In this document: piece after piece, positions 12,498 through 23,937 of the stretch
Position numbering within the stretch: position 1 is the stretch's first letter
Layout of the letters: the number at the start of each line of letters is the position of its first letter
NCBI GenBank assembly: GCA_037179385.1
Contig: CM074193.1
Span: 4,609,547-4,673,546 of the forward strand
Direction of reading: 5' to 3'
Length of the DNA: 64,000 bases
Source of the DNA: Holothuria scabra
Taxonomy: Eukaryota; Echinodermata; Holothuroidea; Aspidochirotida; Holothuriidae
Made by a program: the position numbers and the translations under genes
Notes under the pieces: model-generated
Database searches by the model: none
Told to the model about the DNA's origin: nothing
The model's input: only the letters and a program-made list of their open reading frames with translations

Positions 12498-13960
12498 GGT
12501 TAAAGGGCAAAAGAGGGCTGTAAAGGCCCCATAGGATGCCCTGTAATCCAAAAAAAAAAAACCAAAACAAAGCAAACTACCAACACCTAAAAAGCCCAGA
12601 AAGATTAGATCCTACCACAGTCATGGAAAAACTTTTCAATATTAACCTTAAAACGGTGCACTGATGTGGAGTTAACAACCCACTCAGGCAGGCTACTCCA
12701 CTCACTAACAACCCTATGAGAGAAACTAAGGCTTCCTAATGTCAAGTCTAGCAAAAGACTTCAAGCTTTTTGCAATGGCCTCTAACTACCCGAGGATTAC
12801 TTTGGACCTTTAAGTAACTGCAAGCTAACAAAGGATTCCTTTCAGATAGAAATTTGTATACCTGGAGCATGTCCCCCTAATCCTTCTCAGCTCCAAAATG
12901 GTAAGCCCAAGCCTTGCAGCTTAAGCCTTTGGGAATAAGGTAGATTTTTAACCTCAGGTATGAGTCGGGTAGCTCTCTTCTGAACTTGCTCTAAAAGCAA
13001 TTTGTCCTTTTCAAAGAAGGGACTCCAGGCCTGTGCAGCATAGTCGAGATGGGGTCGAACCAGCTGCTTATACAAATTTGGCACAATTTCTTTACTAAAA
13101 CTCTTCAAATTTCTCCTGATCAACCTAAGCACCCTATTTGCCCTTGCAGCAGTAGCTGCACACTGCCTTGATGACTTTAAATCTCCCGTAATAACTACAT
13201 CAAGGTCTTTCTCAGAAGTCACTTTGTTCAAATTAGTACCATTCATAGTATAATCATGGTGGGGATTCTTAGAACCAAAGTGGAGGACTTTGCACTTATC
13301 AGTATTAAAAGACATTTGCCAAGTCTGAGACCATGAAAATAACCTATCCAGATCTTTCTGAAGCAATAGAGAATCATCCTTTCCTCCAACCTTCCTATAG
13401 AGCTTTGTATCATCAGCAAACTTACTTATACTGGAAGTGATAGAGCTATCAATATCATTTATGAAAATTAAGAAAAGAAGTGGGTCAAGAACAGAACCTT
13501 GTGGCACACCACTTGAGACTTCTTTCCAGGAAGAAAAATTTCCATTGACAACTCTCTGAGACCTACCATTGAGCCCCGAATTGATCCACTGAGCGGACTT
13601 GCCTATGATGCCTAACCTATGCAATTTTACCCTGAGTCTACCTGGAGGTACTTTGTCAAAAGCTTTTTGGAAGTCAAGGTAAATGACATTCAGATTGGAA
13701 ACTGAATCGAGAGACAAAGAAACATCCTCAAGAAAGCTTAGCAAACTTGTAACACAAGATCTACTGGGTAGGTAGGAAGCCATGCTGAGTTAGATTGAGT
13801 AACCTATCTAAGAGATGCTTTAGCAAACAGTCCTTGATTAAGGATTCCATAATTTTGCAAACAACACTAGTTAAACTGACTGACCTGTAATTTAAAAATT
13901 GGTGTGACATTAGCAACCCGCCAGTCAGTAGGACCCGCCTAGTCAATAGGGCATAGGCCC
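12498..13960 (-). mobile_element. CR1/L2-like LINE, 5'-truncated, with reverse transcriptase
   Basis: Minus-strand non-LTR retrotransposon fragment. From 3' to 5' in window coordinates it has a TTATG-type tail, a short 3' UTR with a poly-T run, the C-terminal part of ORF2 in broken frames (about 12600-12890), and the reverse-transcriptase core (12887-13783). A further upstream piece in another frame reaches about 13946. A second decayed copy (19.4-20.9 kb) and a short 3' end fragment (17.48-17.65 kb) share the same 3' end, confirming a family. Confidence 0.9.
12887..13783 (-). pseudogene. Reverse transcriptase core of the LINE (broken ORF2)
   Basis: 298-residue open stretch with reverse-transcriptase blocks in order: IYLDFQKAFDKVP (block A), [20 protein letters not shown] (block B), KFADDTKLY (catalytic aspartates, block C), then WQMSFNTDKCKVLHFG and the thumb-like VRPHLDYAAQAWSP. 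The FADD box is intact. The residue after PQGSVL is Asp where Gly is usual. The frame shifts at about 13780 relative to the upstream piece (IMESLIKDC, LTQHGFLPTQ), and the 3' end of the ORF is also broken, so this copy is unlikely to be active. The motif set suggests the Jockey/CR1/L2 group; the exact clade is not resolved by eye. Confidence 0.88.
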
Positions 13961-14455
13961 CGCCATTCCATACATCAATGGCACGCTGAGAAAGGGATCT
14001 TTTCCAAACATTTTGTTACAATGTGGCTTATGAAACTTGGTAAATGACGGATTCCAGCGTCCAATTACCTAAAATCCATTTTGCAAGTTTTGATCTGGCT
14101 TGATATGGCCATATAAAGCTTTATTTGCATATCTAGACTGGCACTTCATCAAGTTATATTTTGCTTGATATGGCCATATGGTTAATGATTGGCTCTGATT
14201 ATTTAGCAACATTTTTTTCTCAGATTTGACATTTACTAATGGTAACTCCTTGGTTTACCTTGAAATATGCAATGTTTAAGTCTTCATTAAACATTAAGAT
14301 TACCATCCTTTGAATGTCCCGGAAATAGGACGCTCTGAGATTTAGCAGAACTTTGCTTCAAAATAAGCTTAAGGTGACTGCTCTTGCCCTTCAAAAGATA
14401 TTCAAGAGCCAACTGAATTTTTTGTTTGATGTGTTTGAGAGAAACATTTTCTAAG
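13961..14455. other. No gene seen; repeat relics
   Basis: Contains two spaced copies of TTGATATGGCCATAT (about 14100 and 14163). This looks like degraded interspersed repeat; no coding signal. Confidence 0.4.
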
Positions 14456-14700
14456 CATTTTTGTGAAAGTTTCATTCATTTCCCATGTTTTTTCGAGATA
14501 TTAGCTAATGAAATGGACAGATTTTCTATAAGAAGTGAACTTTGAGGAAGCAGGTGTGATGTCATGGGTTCACATTGTTGTCCGTTTTTTCTTCTTTATT
14601 TTTCATCCTATCTTGACCTTGAATGGTTAGGAATGCTATCTGGCACCTAAGACATTTAAAGTATTTTAAACTTCCATCGCTCAAGGTGCACGTATGGTAT
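14456..14700. repeat. Relic of a TTTCCCATG...CGAGATATTAG repeat family
   Basis: Segments TTCATTTCCCATG, CGAGATATTAGCTAATG, AGGTGTGATGTCATG and AAACTTCCATCGCTCAAGG occur here in this order. The same order of related segments is found at 56508-56700 and, inverted, at 56830-56995, so this is one copy of a dispersed family that can form inverted pairs. Non-coding. Confidence 0.5.
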
Positions 14701-15781
14701 CAATATATCAGAGTTTAGTTGCATAAAACAGGTAGTAAATTATAAATTTAAAAACAAAACGTTGGCAAAAATGTTAATCCGTGACTCACACCTTCAATGC
14801 TTGGAACATGTTTCTTAATCATATCAAAATAAATTTGGCTCTGGACTATTCTTCAAAGTAAGGGACAACGGTTAATTTAAGTTCACGATTTTCCCAACTT
14901 TCCATATGAACTTCGAATACTTTTCAACAAAACTCTGTATTTTTAAGAAAGTTTTTAAAAAGTCCAAATATGCGCACCGCAAAACGTAACCCCTTATACA
15001 ATGTTCATACATTCTTAAAAATCAAAGTTTTGAAATTGGGCCCTGGCTTTTAAAAAAAGCGATTTTTCAAAATTTGCTTTCGTGAAATCCCGAATTCTTT
15101 CCGATACATCCTTATCGTTATAGAGCAGCACACCATTAAGGAATGCATCGCAAGGGAATATATGAATTTAAAGATGTTCAGTCGCCGTGCAATCACACTC
15201 AGATTCATCCATAGGAAGTGCAGATTCTTCAGTAATCCCACAATTTTTCAAATTTCCTTCAAAGAAACCTAGAATCCAAAACTTCCTGCAATACATGCTC
15301 AATATCTTCTTCTCCATTTTACGACCTTGACAAAATGGTGTTCACGCTTTTAAAATATTCTGATGATTGGGGTGCTTGCCTCTCTACATCGAAAAAAGTT
15401 AGCTCTTTCACTGCTACGTACTTAGCTGCTACCAATTGAGAAATGCAATTTTTGGTTGTCTGAGAGGTTGCAATTTTTCAAATTTTCTGCACGCTTCGCG
15501 ATAACTAAAATGACGCTCTGTGGGTCATTTTATACCTTTACTTCACATGTTTTAGGACAAAAATATAGATCCAAATATAACCAATTCTTCTGCTCCTGTT
15601 ACCTGTGACATGCAGCTCCCAGAAACACGTTTAGCCGTGTCAATATATTTGTGGCTAGAAGTTTTAATCCTCTAAATTATGTAAAATTGGAGTGAAAAAC
15701 GTTTTAAGCCCATAGACATCAAGTCCCATAAATGAATGATTTACGACAAAAGTAAGAGGTGTGCCCAATTAAAAAAGCATT

Positions 15782-16248
15782 TAAGGGAGCATATCCCAAT
15801 TAGCAGGTATATTAATGCGTCCGTTTGTTCGCCCTCAGATGGAGACCCTAAAAGGAGCACTTTTTTGATATGTTATGGAATGAGCTGGGGTTTTCTGTCA
15901 GTTTCTTTTGAAAGTATATTTAATGAAGTACCACTGGTGAAAAAATGGTCTTAATTGAAGCAATTTTGTGGAAATTATGGGCTTTAGAAGCTGGCAGAGG
16001 CATACCGAGATTTTAGTGAAAAACAAGGCTCGGAAAAGGTGGTTTGAACTGTGAGGTGAAATAGCTAAAAATCTTCACGGTCATGATATGGTAAATTGAA
16101 AGTGCCATGAATGGCCAACTTGTCAGCTTTCATATGACTCAGGGGTAGCTTGACCCTGGCGAAAACTTTGACAAGCTTTTAGAGGCCCGTTTATTTTTGG
16201 ATTTAGTGTGTAAGTCAATGGAGGAATTAATTGTGGTATGCTCCCTTA
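15782..16248. mobile_element. TIR element with AAGGGAGCATA termini
   Basis: The left end reads TTAAGGGAGCATATCCCAAT and the right end its inverted, slightly diverged counterpart (…GGTATGCTCCCTTATT). About 467 bp, non-coding. Possible short ATT-type target duplication, not certain. Confidence 0.6.
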
Positions 16249-16689
16249 TTAGATGTGCAATAGAATGAATATCACAAATCCAGTTTAGACAGACATTAAA
16301 ACACAACCCCGAATACTACATAAAGCGAAAAACCTGAAAACGCAAAATGCACCCGCACAATGTAACGCATGTGGGAGGTTTATGATCGAAACTTTTCGAT
16401 TTGAACCGACGCAGGAAATGAAATTCGGACAGAGGGACGGAGTCAATTGGATGTTGGGACTCTCAAAGTCACCCAGAAATCATATCCTACTGTAGACTTT
16501 CAAATCAGTTCCCTAGACCATATTGTACAAAGGTTACGTGTTCAACTCGGTTCAAGCCCCACCCCTAAACTTTGTTTGTTTTCGGTTGCATTTGGGAATT
16601 TTCCTCAGAAACGATTTTACATTTTGAGTTAAAACCGATTGTATTCTTCATTTAATTATCATTTGATTCATGCAAGTCTCAATAAAAGC

Positions 16690-16862
16690 AGAAGCCCCGG
16701 AAAATTAGTTTCCGAGGCTTCATTGGCTGTTGTTTTTACATTGTATCGATTGTATTCTTTGTTAGAGGTAGGGATTAGGTTAGATATTTGCTCATTGCGT
16801 TAGCCTGTTAGGATTTTGTTTGTTTGTTTGTTTGTTTGTTTGTTTGTTTAACAGTGGGAATC
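16690..16862. mobile_element. Degraded MITE, related to the GATGCGCACTGTTTAA-TIR family
   Basis: Shares the internal order ATTGGCTGTTG - TTACATTGTATCGATTGTATTCTTTG - GGGATTAGGTTAG - GTTAGGATTTTG - TTTAACAGTG with the clear copies at 36300-36451 and 39232-39385, but the left terminus is not recognisable. A GTTT microsatellite (about 16818-16850) replaces part of the right side. Confidence 0.6.
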
Positions 16863-17477
16863 GGACCAAAGATTTCCAAAGGAAATAATGGTGAAACTAG
16901 AACTCTTCGACTCGGAGGATTTCAATGTGTATTGTTACAAAGGTACCCGATTACCCCAAACCGCATGGGACAAACAATTTATAATTAATATAGTAGTTTA
17001 TCCCCTCCCCCCCCCCCCCCCCACAGCCAGATGGGAATTGAATATTCACACCCATGCTCATATAGTCGAACAGAAACGCCTTCGTGATGTACCTTTGCCA
17101 TAGAGCAGGATAGTGGGATCTTTCTGCTCTATGACCTTTGCTCAATAAGGGTGGCACTTATTTTTACAACAGTGCGTTCGCGTTATAGCGCCGGTGTTTA
17201 TTTTCAGATTTTCAAGAGTACAGCAGAAGAAAGAGGCTCTCGTTTCACTAGGCTGCGGTCATTTTGGATGGTAATGATAAATTCATGTAGAATAGAATGG
17301 ATTCAATATGAAATCGGTTAAACATTAAACTAGACCTTTTCATTTACTACGTAATTTGTAGGCTTTTAGTCAGGCCACTCCGCCACTTTTGCTACAACCT
17401 TTTTTGTGTAGCACAGTTCCACGAAATTAACACAGTCCATACGCACAGTTGAAATCGGTGTTACACATACTGTATGA

Positions 17478-17656
17478 GATAACATAGCATAACAGGTTGA
17501 ACCTGAAGGGCAAAGAGGGGCCAAGCAGGGGCGAAGGCCCAGTAAGATGCCCTGAATTCCAAACCCTAATCATACTTCAAACCACCAAATCTAGACAAAC
17601 AGCCCCAAACATTCAGATTCTACCACAGTCATGAAAGAGCTTTTCAATGATAGGCC
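17478..17656 (-). mobile_element. LINE 3'-end fragment with ATAAC/ATAGC tail
   Basis: Matches the last about 180 bp of the LINE at 12.5 kb (AACAGGTT, a block around GGGCAAAGAGGGG, CCACAGTCATG and AGCTTTTCAAT, in order), same strand. Its short tail mixes ATAAC and ATAGC units, the same variants seen in the large array at 12.04 kb. Confidence 0.8.
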
Positions 17657-19380
17657 TATAGATAGTAATACTGTACATTAAAGTCATACTTGTAGTCGTA
17701 CCACACATATTGATAATTTTGGTTGAGGCCAGTACAAAGAAGGTCGGCAAGATTTATTGCATCTTACTATTTTGGAGAGTCTGGATGTATGTCATACTCA
17801 TAGGGCATACCTCCCAAGTAACCTCCATTCCACAGGTTTGACCCCCATTTCCAATTAAACTAGCTGACAGGCCCAGCCCTATCTCTGATAGAAACTGCAT
17901 GCATATTAAATCTATGTAGTACAGTAACCTTAGTTAACCATGGAAATTCACAAGTACAACTTACTGGCAGCTACAATTAGGTGAATCGTATTTGAGAGCA
18001 CATTCAACTGCTCCTGCTGCACTGCTACACAATGCATACAGTACTGTAGGCTATAGGCCCAGGTACAGTATGTACAGACCTACGTTGCTGTTGCAACATG
18101 GCAATTGGCTAACCTTCGCCACAGGTATGGAATGTATTCGAGTCACTGCGTAAATTATGTAAGGACAGTCCTGCAATGCCACATTCAATAGTAACTAAAA
18201 TGAATGCCCACTTTGCAGGTAGGAGATATGGGACTTGTCTCAGAGTTTCCCAACCATTAGGGTAATTACTCCTCGGACGCTCCCAAAACCCAGATTTTGA
18301 GGCCTTTTTCAGGGTATTTCCACTTCATTTATTGCGCATTTAGATAGAGACTCCCTGGTCCAATGGATCATGAAATTGCAGATAGGGTACAAAAAGACTC
18401 TTCTCAATAAAGACATAGTGTGACTACATAAGGAAACTTTGTGTTATCTCAGTGTAGTCATGTCAATGAAACGAACATTCTTGACTCTCTTGACAATTCT
18501 TGATGTTCTTGACTGTGCTTTCGTGGCTAAAATGCCATGTGAGATGTATGAAGTTCTATACTAGAATTCACTTGGGGAATCATGGTTGGACCGTCGGTGA
18601 TATTGAGTTGATGTGTAATTTTTGCAAAAACCAGCTAGAGCGCCTGACCTCTGACGAACTGTACCGGTACTACAGTACATCAAAAATGACGGCAACAACA
18701 ACGATTGAAAATTGTGATTAGGAGAGGATTTGAGTAATTGTGCCTTATTGAGAATCTGTCTAATATTATTTTGGCAAATCTGTTTACACTGACAATTTTT
18801 CTAGGTTATCACAAAAAAAAAAAATTTAGTACAGTACTTAATTTTTTGGTGGTAATCTGGCAAAATTGTGTTGACTGATGTGCGAAATATGTGTCACCAA
18901 ATTTGTGTGTAGACACTTCTAAAGTTAAAAAATCCACACCCCCCTCCCTTATACCTCTACCCCAGGCCAGCAATCCACCAATGGTCAGAGCGAAATTGAT
19001 CTAGCTGCATCCAGCCTCTCGGAACTTCAGAGCTATGATACCGGGAGGATACTGCAGCCTAGGCCCTATGCTTAGCCTAGTTAGCTATATTATAAAATAG
19101 GCCAAGGCCCAGCTATACAGTAGGAGGATAGCTATACAGTACGAGGATGAGCTCTTCCCAAGTAAGTATGTACTTAAATTGGAAATGAAAATCTTTCTTT
19201 TTTGTTTGTTTGTTTTTTTTTCCTTCAAAGGGGGATGAGGAACTGTTTGATTTTGTACCTTTTATTTTTTCAAAGAGGAATTGTGATAGCCTATGTTAAA
19301 TTTCCACCAATCTTTAGTACATTCATTTTAAAGAAATGTGAATGCTCTGAGATTTTATCAGTTTCCCTACTGTATCAATT
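17657..19380. other. Intergenic, nothing recognised
   Basis: No exon or full element was identified. A small local duplication (GCTATACAGTA.GAGGAT twice) lies at about 19112-19148. An untranslated first exon of the plus-strand oxidase could lie here or downstream, but no sequence evidence marks it. Confidence 0.35.
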
Positions 19381-19389
19381 GTTTTTCAG

Positions 19390-20905
19390 AAGTGCCTTGA
19401 CTCAAGTTTTGTTACTGCTTACTAGCAGATTGCTAATGTCACTCCAACTTTTAAAAAGGGGGATTGGAGATCATGTTGTACCTACTGTACAGGCTGCAGT
19501 CAGTTTAAGTAAGTGTTGTGTGCAAAATTATGGAATCCTTGACCAAGGACTGTTTGCTCAACCATCTTTTAGACAATGGATTGCTCAATCTGACTCCATC
19601 AGCATGGTTTCCTACCCATTAGTTCTTTTTTGGCTTATTTGCATAGTTTTCTTGAGGATGTTTTGTTCTCTCAGTTCTGGTTTCAGTGTTGATGTCATTT
19701 ACCTTGGCTTCCAAAAAGCCTTTGAAAAAGTACCTTTAGGTAGAATCATGTTGACATTGTGAAATTTCATACAGTAGGTTAGACATCAAAGGCAAGTGCG
19801 CTCAGTGGATCATCAATTCGTGGCTCAATGGTAGGTCTCAGAGAGTTGTTGTCAATAGCAATTTTTCTTCTTGGAAAGAAGTCTCAAGTGGTGTACTGTA
19901 CCACAAGGTTCAGCTGTTCTTGGCCCACTTCTTTTCTTAATTTTCATAAATGATATTGATGATTCCTTAATGCTTCAAAGAGATTTGGATACTGCACATA
20001 GGTTATTTTCATGGTCTCAGACTTGGCAAATGTCTTTTAATGCTGATAAGGGCAAAGTCCTCCACTTTGGTTCTAAGAATTTCATCTACAGGATGCATGC
20101 CATAAAGGGTAAAATTTTGATGATAGTGACTTAGGAGTAATTATTATGGGAAATTTAAAGCCGTCTAAACAGCGCACAGCTATACTGTTCTACCATAAGA
20201 GCAAATAGGGTGCTGGTGTTGATCAGGATGATTTTTAAGGGAACTTTAGTAGAGAAATTGTGCTAAATTTGTAGAAGCAGCTGGTTAGACCCCATCTTGA
20301 ATATGCTGCACAGGCCAGGAGTCTCTTATATGGAAAGAACAAATTGCTTTTAGAGCAAGTTCAGAAGAGAGTTACTCGACTCATACCTGAGGTTGCAACA
20401 AATCTACCTTATCCCAAAAGGCTTAAGTGGCTTGAGCTTACCACTTTGCAGCTGGAAAGGATAATGGGAGACATGCTCCAGGTTTACAAATTCCTTTCTG
20501 AAACCAGTCTTTTGTTAGATTGTATTGTAGTTATTTAAAGGTCCAAAGTAATCCTCAGGACTGAGTCTATTGTAAAAGGATGATAAGCCTTTTCTTAGAC
20601 TTGACATCAGGAAGTTCATTTTTTCTCATAGGGTTGTTATAATGAGTGGAATAGCCTGCCTAAGTGGGTACAATTGTTAAGGCCACATCAGTGCACCAAT
20701 TTAAGGTAAACATTGAAGGTAGAATCAAATCTTTTCTAGGCTCATAACTACAGGTGTTGGTGGTTTAGCTTTTGTTGTTTTTTTGTTTTTCATTTGTTTT
20801 TGTTTGTTTGTTTGTTTGTTTTTTTTTGGGGGGGGGGGGGATTACAGGGCCATCTCATGAGGCCTTTAAAGCCCTCCTTTGCCCTTTAACCTGTTTTGTT
20901 ATGTG
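19390..20905 (+). pseudogene. Decayed CR1/L2-like LINE copy, catalytic FADD segment deleted
   Basis: Same family as the 12.5-13.9 kb LINE, opposite strand, riddled with frameshifts and stops. Recognisable pieces are VIYLGFQKAFEKVPLGR (about 19690-19745), [20 protein letters not shown] (about 19890-19960), [17 protein letters not shown] (about 20000-20050) and LLEQVQKRVTRLIPEV (about 20345-20395). Between NDID and [10 protein letters not shown] the stretch carrying the catalytic aspartates is missing. The 3' end (about 20850-20900) matches the other copy and has a minimal TTATG tail. Confidence 0.85.
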
Positions 20906-21730
20906 TAAATATGATATATGTCTCTAACTTGGTTCCTGCTGTACACAAACATAACTCAATAAGACCACAACTTTGTACGTTGTACTATGTATTTACTTTA
21001 GCAAAAGGTTCTATAAAAGAAAACCCATGGGGCTTAAAGGGCAAGAGCAGTCCACCCAACTTCAAAGAGTGTAGTAGACTGCCCTGTTTCATGACTGGTT
21101 TTTGAGAGTCATGTGACAGTGTTTTTTCTCCTCAAATATGAAATTTACTATTCCTAATTGCATGGTTTAAACCTTGAATATGCAATATTGAATTCCTAAA
21201 ATATTATGAAAGACACTTCCAGGGCTTGAAATACAGCAAGATTCAAAAAAGGCATGGCCAAAATGAGCAAAATGGCTATCAGTCTATGTTATTTCAACGG
21301 GACATATTTGAGGGGCACCATCACTGTAAAGGGCCCGGTAGCCCTTCACTGTGAAGAGAATACATGTTGTTAAAGAAAGTATTGAGATCTAGCAACTACA
21401 GTACTTCAAAGTAGGTTTGGGGTGACTGCTCTTGACCTGTATATTTTCATATTCTTCTTGTACTTTTCTTTTATATAGAGAAGACACACAGAGCACTATG
21501 ATTCTGTTATAGAATAGTGAGCTAGTACAATGTGTAGTTTTACACACACACACACACAAATTAGAGTGATCAGAAAGCCCTCAGGGCCTTACTCTTAAAC
21601 CACAAGTTTGCAAGTAAGAATTTGAATAGATATCCATATTTTCTTTTGTCTCATTTTATCAACAAATAGGAAATAATTTTATCCTGTGCAAAGAAGTGGT
21701 AGGTGACATAAAACATATTTTTGAGGGTGG
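20906..21730. other. Intergenic, nothing recognised
   Basis: Only a short CA repeat at about 21541-21558. No gene or element identified. Confidence 0.4.
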
Positions 21731-21732
21731 AA

Positions 21733-22172
21733 GGTGTTATTGGCTCAGTGATTGAGAGTACTGCCCTGCAAGCTGGAAGTCCCTGGATCAAGTCCTGGTG
21801 GCTCCTCTTGGAAATTTTGTTCAGCACAGCTGTTCATAGTAATCCTGACTCCTGAGGGGTTTAAAATTGGTGAATTACAAAATCAGTACTTGGTTGTCCA
21901 TTTCAGAAAAGTTGCTCAACTGTTAACTTGCTCAGTTTATCTGTTGAGCAGTGCTGCAGAGCAAGTTGCCCCCACCCCACCCCAGCCTTTGGGAAAGTGG
22001 CACTGTATGTCTGTCAGATGTGGATGTTGGTAAATGTCAGTCCCAGGATTGGGTGTGATTTGTACACACCTGCCTTGTGAACCTCTGAGCACTAGAAGAA
22101 CTCACTGTGGCATAGTCCTTGATGAGCCAAATGGCTTCCTGACCCTCAAAAAATTAAATTAAAAAAATCAAA
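21733..22172 (+). mobile_element. tRNA-derived SINE-like element
   Basis: The head has a tRNA-like layout. It has an A-box-like TTGGCTCAGTGATTGAG, then GGATCAAGTCC in the position of a B box. The body includes GCACTAGAAGAACTC and ends in an A-rich tail (about 22150). It differs from the other SINE family in the window. No intact tRNA fold was verified. Confidence 0.55.
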
Positions 22173-22994
22173 TTACTGCACGTAATGATTTTCCCATCAT
22201 GAAATATAAGTATTGATCAAATAGAAATAATATATATATATATATAGATTAGACTTAATATAGCGCACGATGTGACATAGTCATTCACGTGCACTTTACA
22301 AGTAATAAATGAGAGATAATACTATAGGTTGAAAAGGTAAGTCTTTAGTCCAGCTTTAAATTTTGAGGTATTCGAGACACTTCTGAGAGAGAAAGGAAGG
22401 GAATTCCAGAGTCTAGGACCTGCAACCATAAAGGCACGGTCACCATACCTTGGAATCATTGTGTCATGTATTGATCACCATATAAAAAAAAAACTGTAAA
22501 AAGAAAAGGCTCTGTATTTTTTTCATTCTTATCATGATCCATGCCCTAACAATCAGCAAATTTGGTCAGCAGTCTTGACAGTAATCTTGCCTACGGTCAT
22601 TTGGTATCACTGGCATTAAAATCTACAGCGAAACCTAGAAAACTGCTTGTATACATATTGGTAGCCCAAGATGAGCAAGCTTGAGGTGTTCCATACTTTG
22701 AATGTTGATACTAAATGTTGAGTTGATGGTTCCTACTGTATTATTTTGGTAAATCCAGAAGTGAAACTTTTCAAATGTCACATTATGTCTGTACAGTATA
22801 TATTGAAAAACAATACAGTCTTATTAAAGGCATAATTCTCTCACTCCAAACGGTTCCAGTTATCCTAACCTACTGTACTTACCTTTAAAAGCCCCTCCCA
22901 CAACTGTCTAAAATTCATCCTCACCCAGACAATCTCAGTAAATCTTCTGCAATCTCAGTTTATTACTTCAGGGTAAGTATGCAAGACCCAATGT
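22173..22994. other. Intergenic; unclassified repeat and MITE fragment
   Basis: A TA microsatellite sits at about 22230. About 22247-22450 looks like a dispersed repeat fragment I cannot classify. From about 22829 a truncated copy of the TCTCACCCCAAAC-TIR family begins with GGCATAATTCTCTCACTCC. Confidence 0.4.
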
Positions 22995-22999
22995 GTAAT

Positions 23000-23318
23000 C
23001 AGGGCTCGATTTTCATGGTTGTCCGATTGTCCGGGACAACTAAAATTTCATTCGGACAACCAAAAGTTAAAGGTTGGTTGTCCGATGGACAACCATTTTT
23101 CTCTCAGATTGAAGAATTATAAAGCTGACTGATAAACTCTTTCAACTTTTTTCGTCTACCATGTTTTTTATTCTTCAAGACCAATAATACATGAATACAA
23201 TTACTGTTTTGTAATTGTGTGCAGCGTTCTGGACAACCAAATTTCATTGTGGACAACCAAAACTAGTGAAATGGTTGCCCGAAGGACAACCATAAATTTT
23301 ACTGAAAATCGAGGCCTG
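23000..23318. mobile_element. MITE with CAGGGCTCGATTTTC termini and GGACAACCA motifs
   Basis: The left terminus CAGGGCTCGATTTTCA is the near-perfect inverted repeat of the right terminus TGAAAATCGAGGCCTG. Both sides are flanked by GTAAT (22995-22999, 23319-23323), a 5 bp direct repeat consistent with target duplication. Subterminal GGTTGTCC/GGACAACC repeats occur in both orientations at both ends. Non-coding, 319 bp. Confidence 0.85.
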
Positions 23319-23570
23319 GTAATCATCAGCACAGTACATTCCTCATAATGTTAACTTATGTATACTGCATTTCCTGAACTTGTTGTCAGTCAAAGAGCTG
23401 AGCCAGTTGAGAATTGCTGTAGACTACTAAACATATAATTTAGGATGAGAGGATCAGGGTCTTTAATTTAAGAATTGTCTGATCAAAGTTTAATTGATGT
23501 GTTTGTTACACCGTAATCCTGCATTCAGCATTTCTATACAACTACATTATGTTCAAACTGGCCTTACTCA

Positions 23571-23713
23571 GCATAAGCAATAGAGTAGGGAAAACAAGCC
23601 AGTGAGCCATAACTGGAAAAAGGGCCGTGGCTCGCTTGACTTGAACCAATTGGTTGGAAACTGGTCTGTAAAACTCCATTTAACTATAAAGTAACTAACT
23701 AAATAACTAACTG
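23571..23713 (+). mobile_element. SINE 3' body and tail fragment
   Basis: Contains GGGAAAACAAGCCAGTGAGC and the 'TTGACTTGAACCAATTGGTTGGAAACTGG…AAAACTCCAT' body shared with the SINEs at 27.7, 38.7 and 42.9 kb, ending in an ACTAACTAAAT tail. It stops about 50 bp upstream of the acceptor of the first coding exon of the oxidase. Confidence 0.75.
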
Positions 23714-23776
23714 ATTAAACTGACCTTTACATAGCATGAACCTATATGTTTCATTTGCATTGCAGACAAGATCATT

Positions 23777-23937
23777 ATGGAACACTCTGTTATGCCAACA
23801 AGTGTCAATGAATTTGAAAAGTTGGCAGAACAGAAATTGACCAAAGATAAGCCTGAACACAGAGCTTTGTGGTATTACATCAGCCTTGGCACAGGAGATA
23901 AACAGACACTGGAGGATAGCAAAGCTGCATTTCGAAG
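23777..23937 (+). CDS. HAO copy A coding exon 1
   Basis: The ATG at 23777 gives [20 protein letters not shown]; human HAO1 starts at the equivalent place. ATG at 23792 is a possible alternative. Encodes the WYYIS substrate-tyrosine segment and LEDSKAAF. Donor GTGAGA at 23938; ends in phase 2. A pyrimidine-rich TTGCAG ending at 23765 suggests the exon begins at 23766 with 11 nt of 5' UTR. Confidence 0.9.

Noticed and set aside
11983..12575. Three long open frames of 153-195 codons with LCYAM repeats
   Set aside because: They are translations of the 5 bp array, which has no stop in any frame on that strand. Not genes.
19202..19762. 186-codon open frame on the plus strand as a gene
   Set aside because: Its second half is the decayed LINE reverse-transcriptase block A in a shifted frame; the first half is low-complexity hydrophobic sequence.
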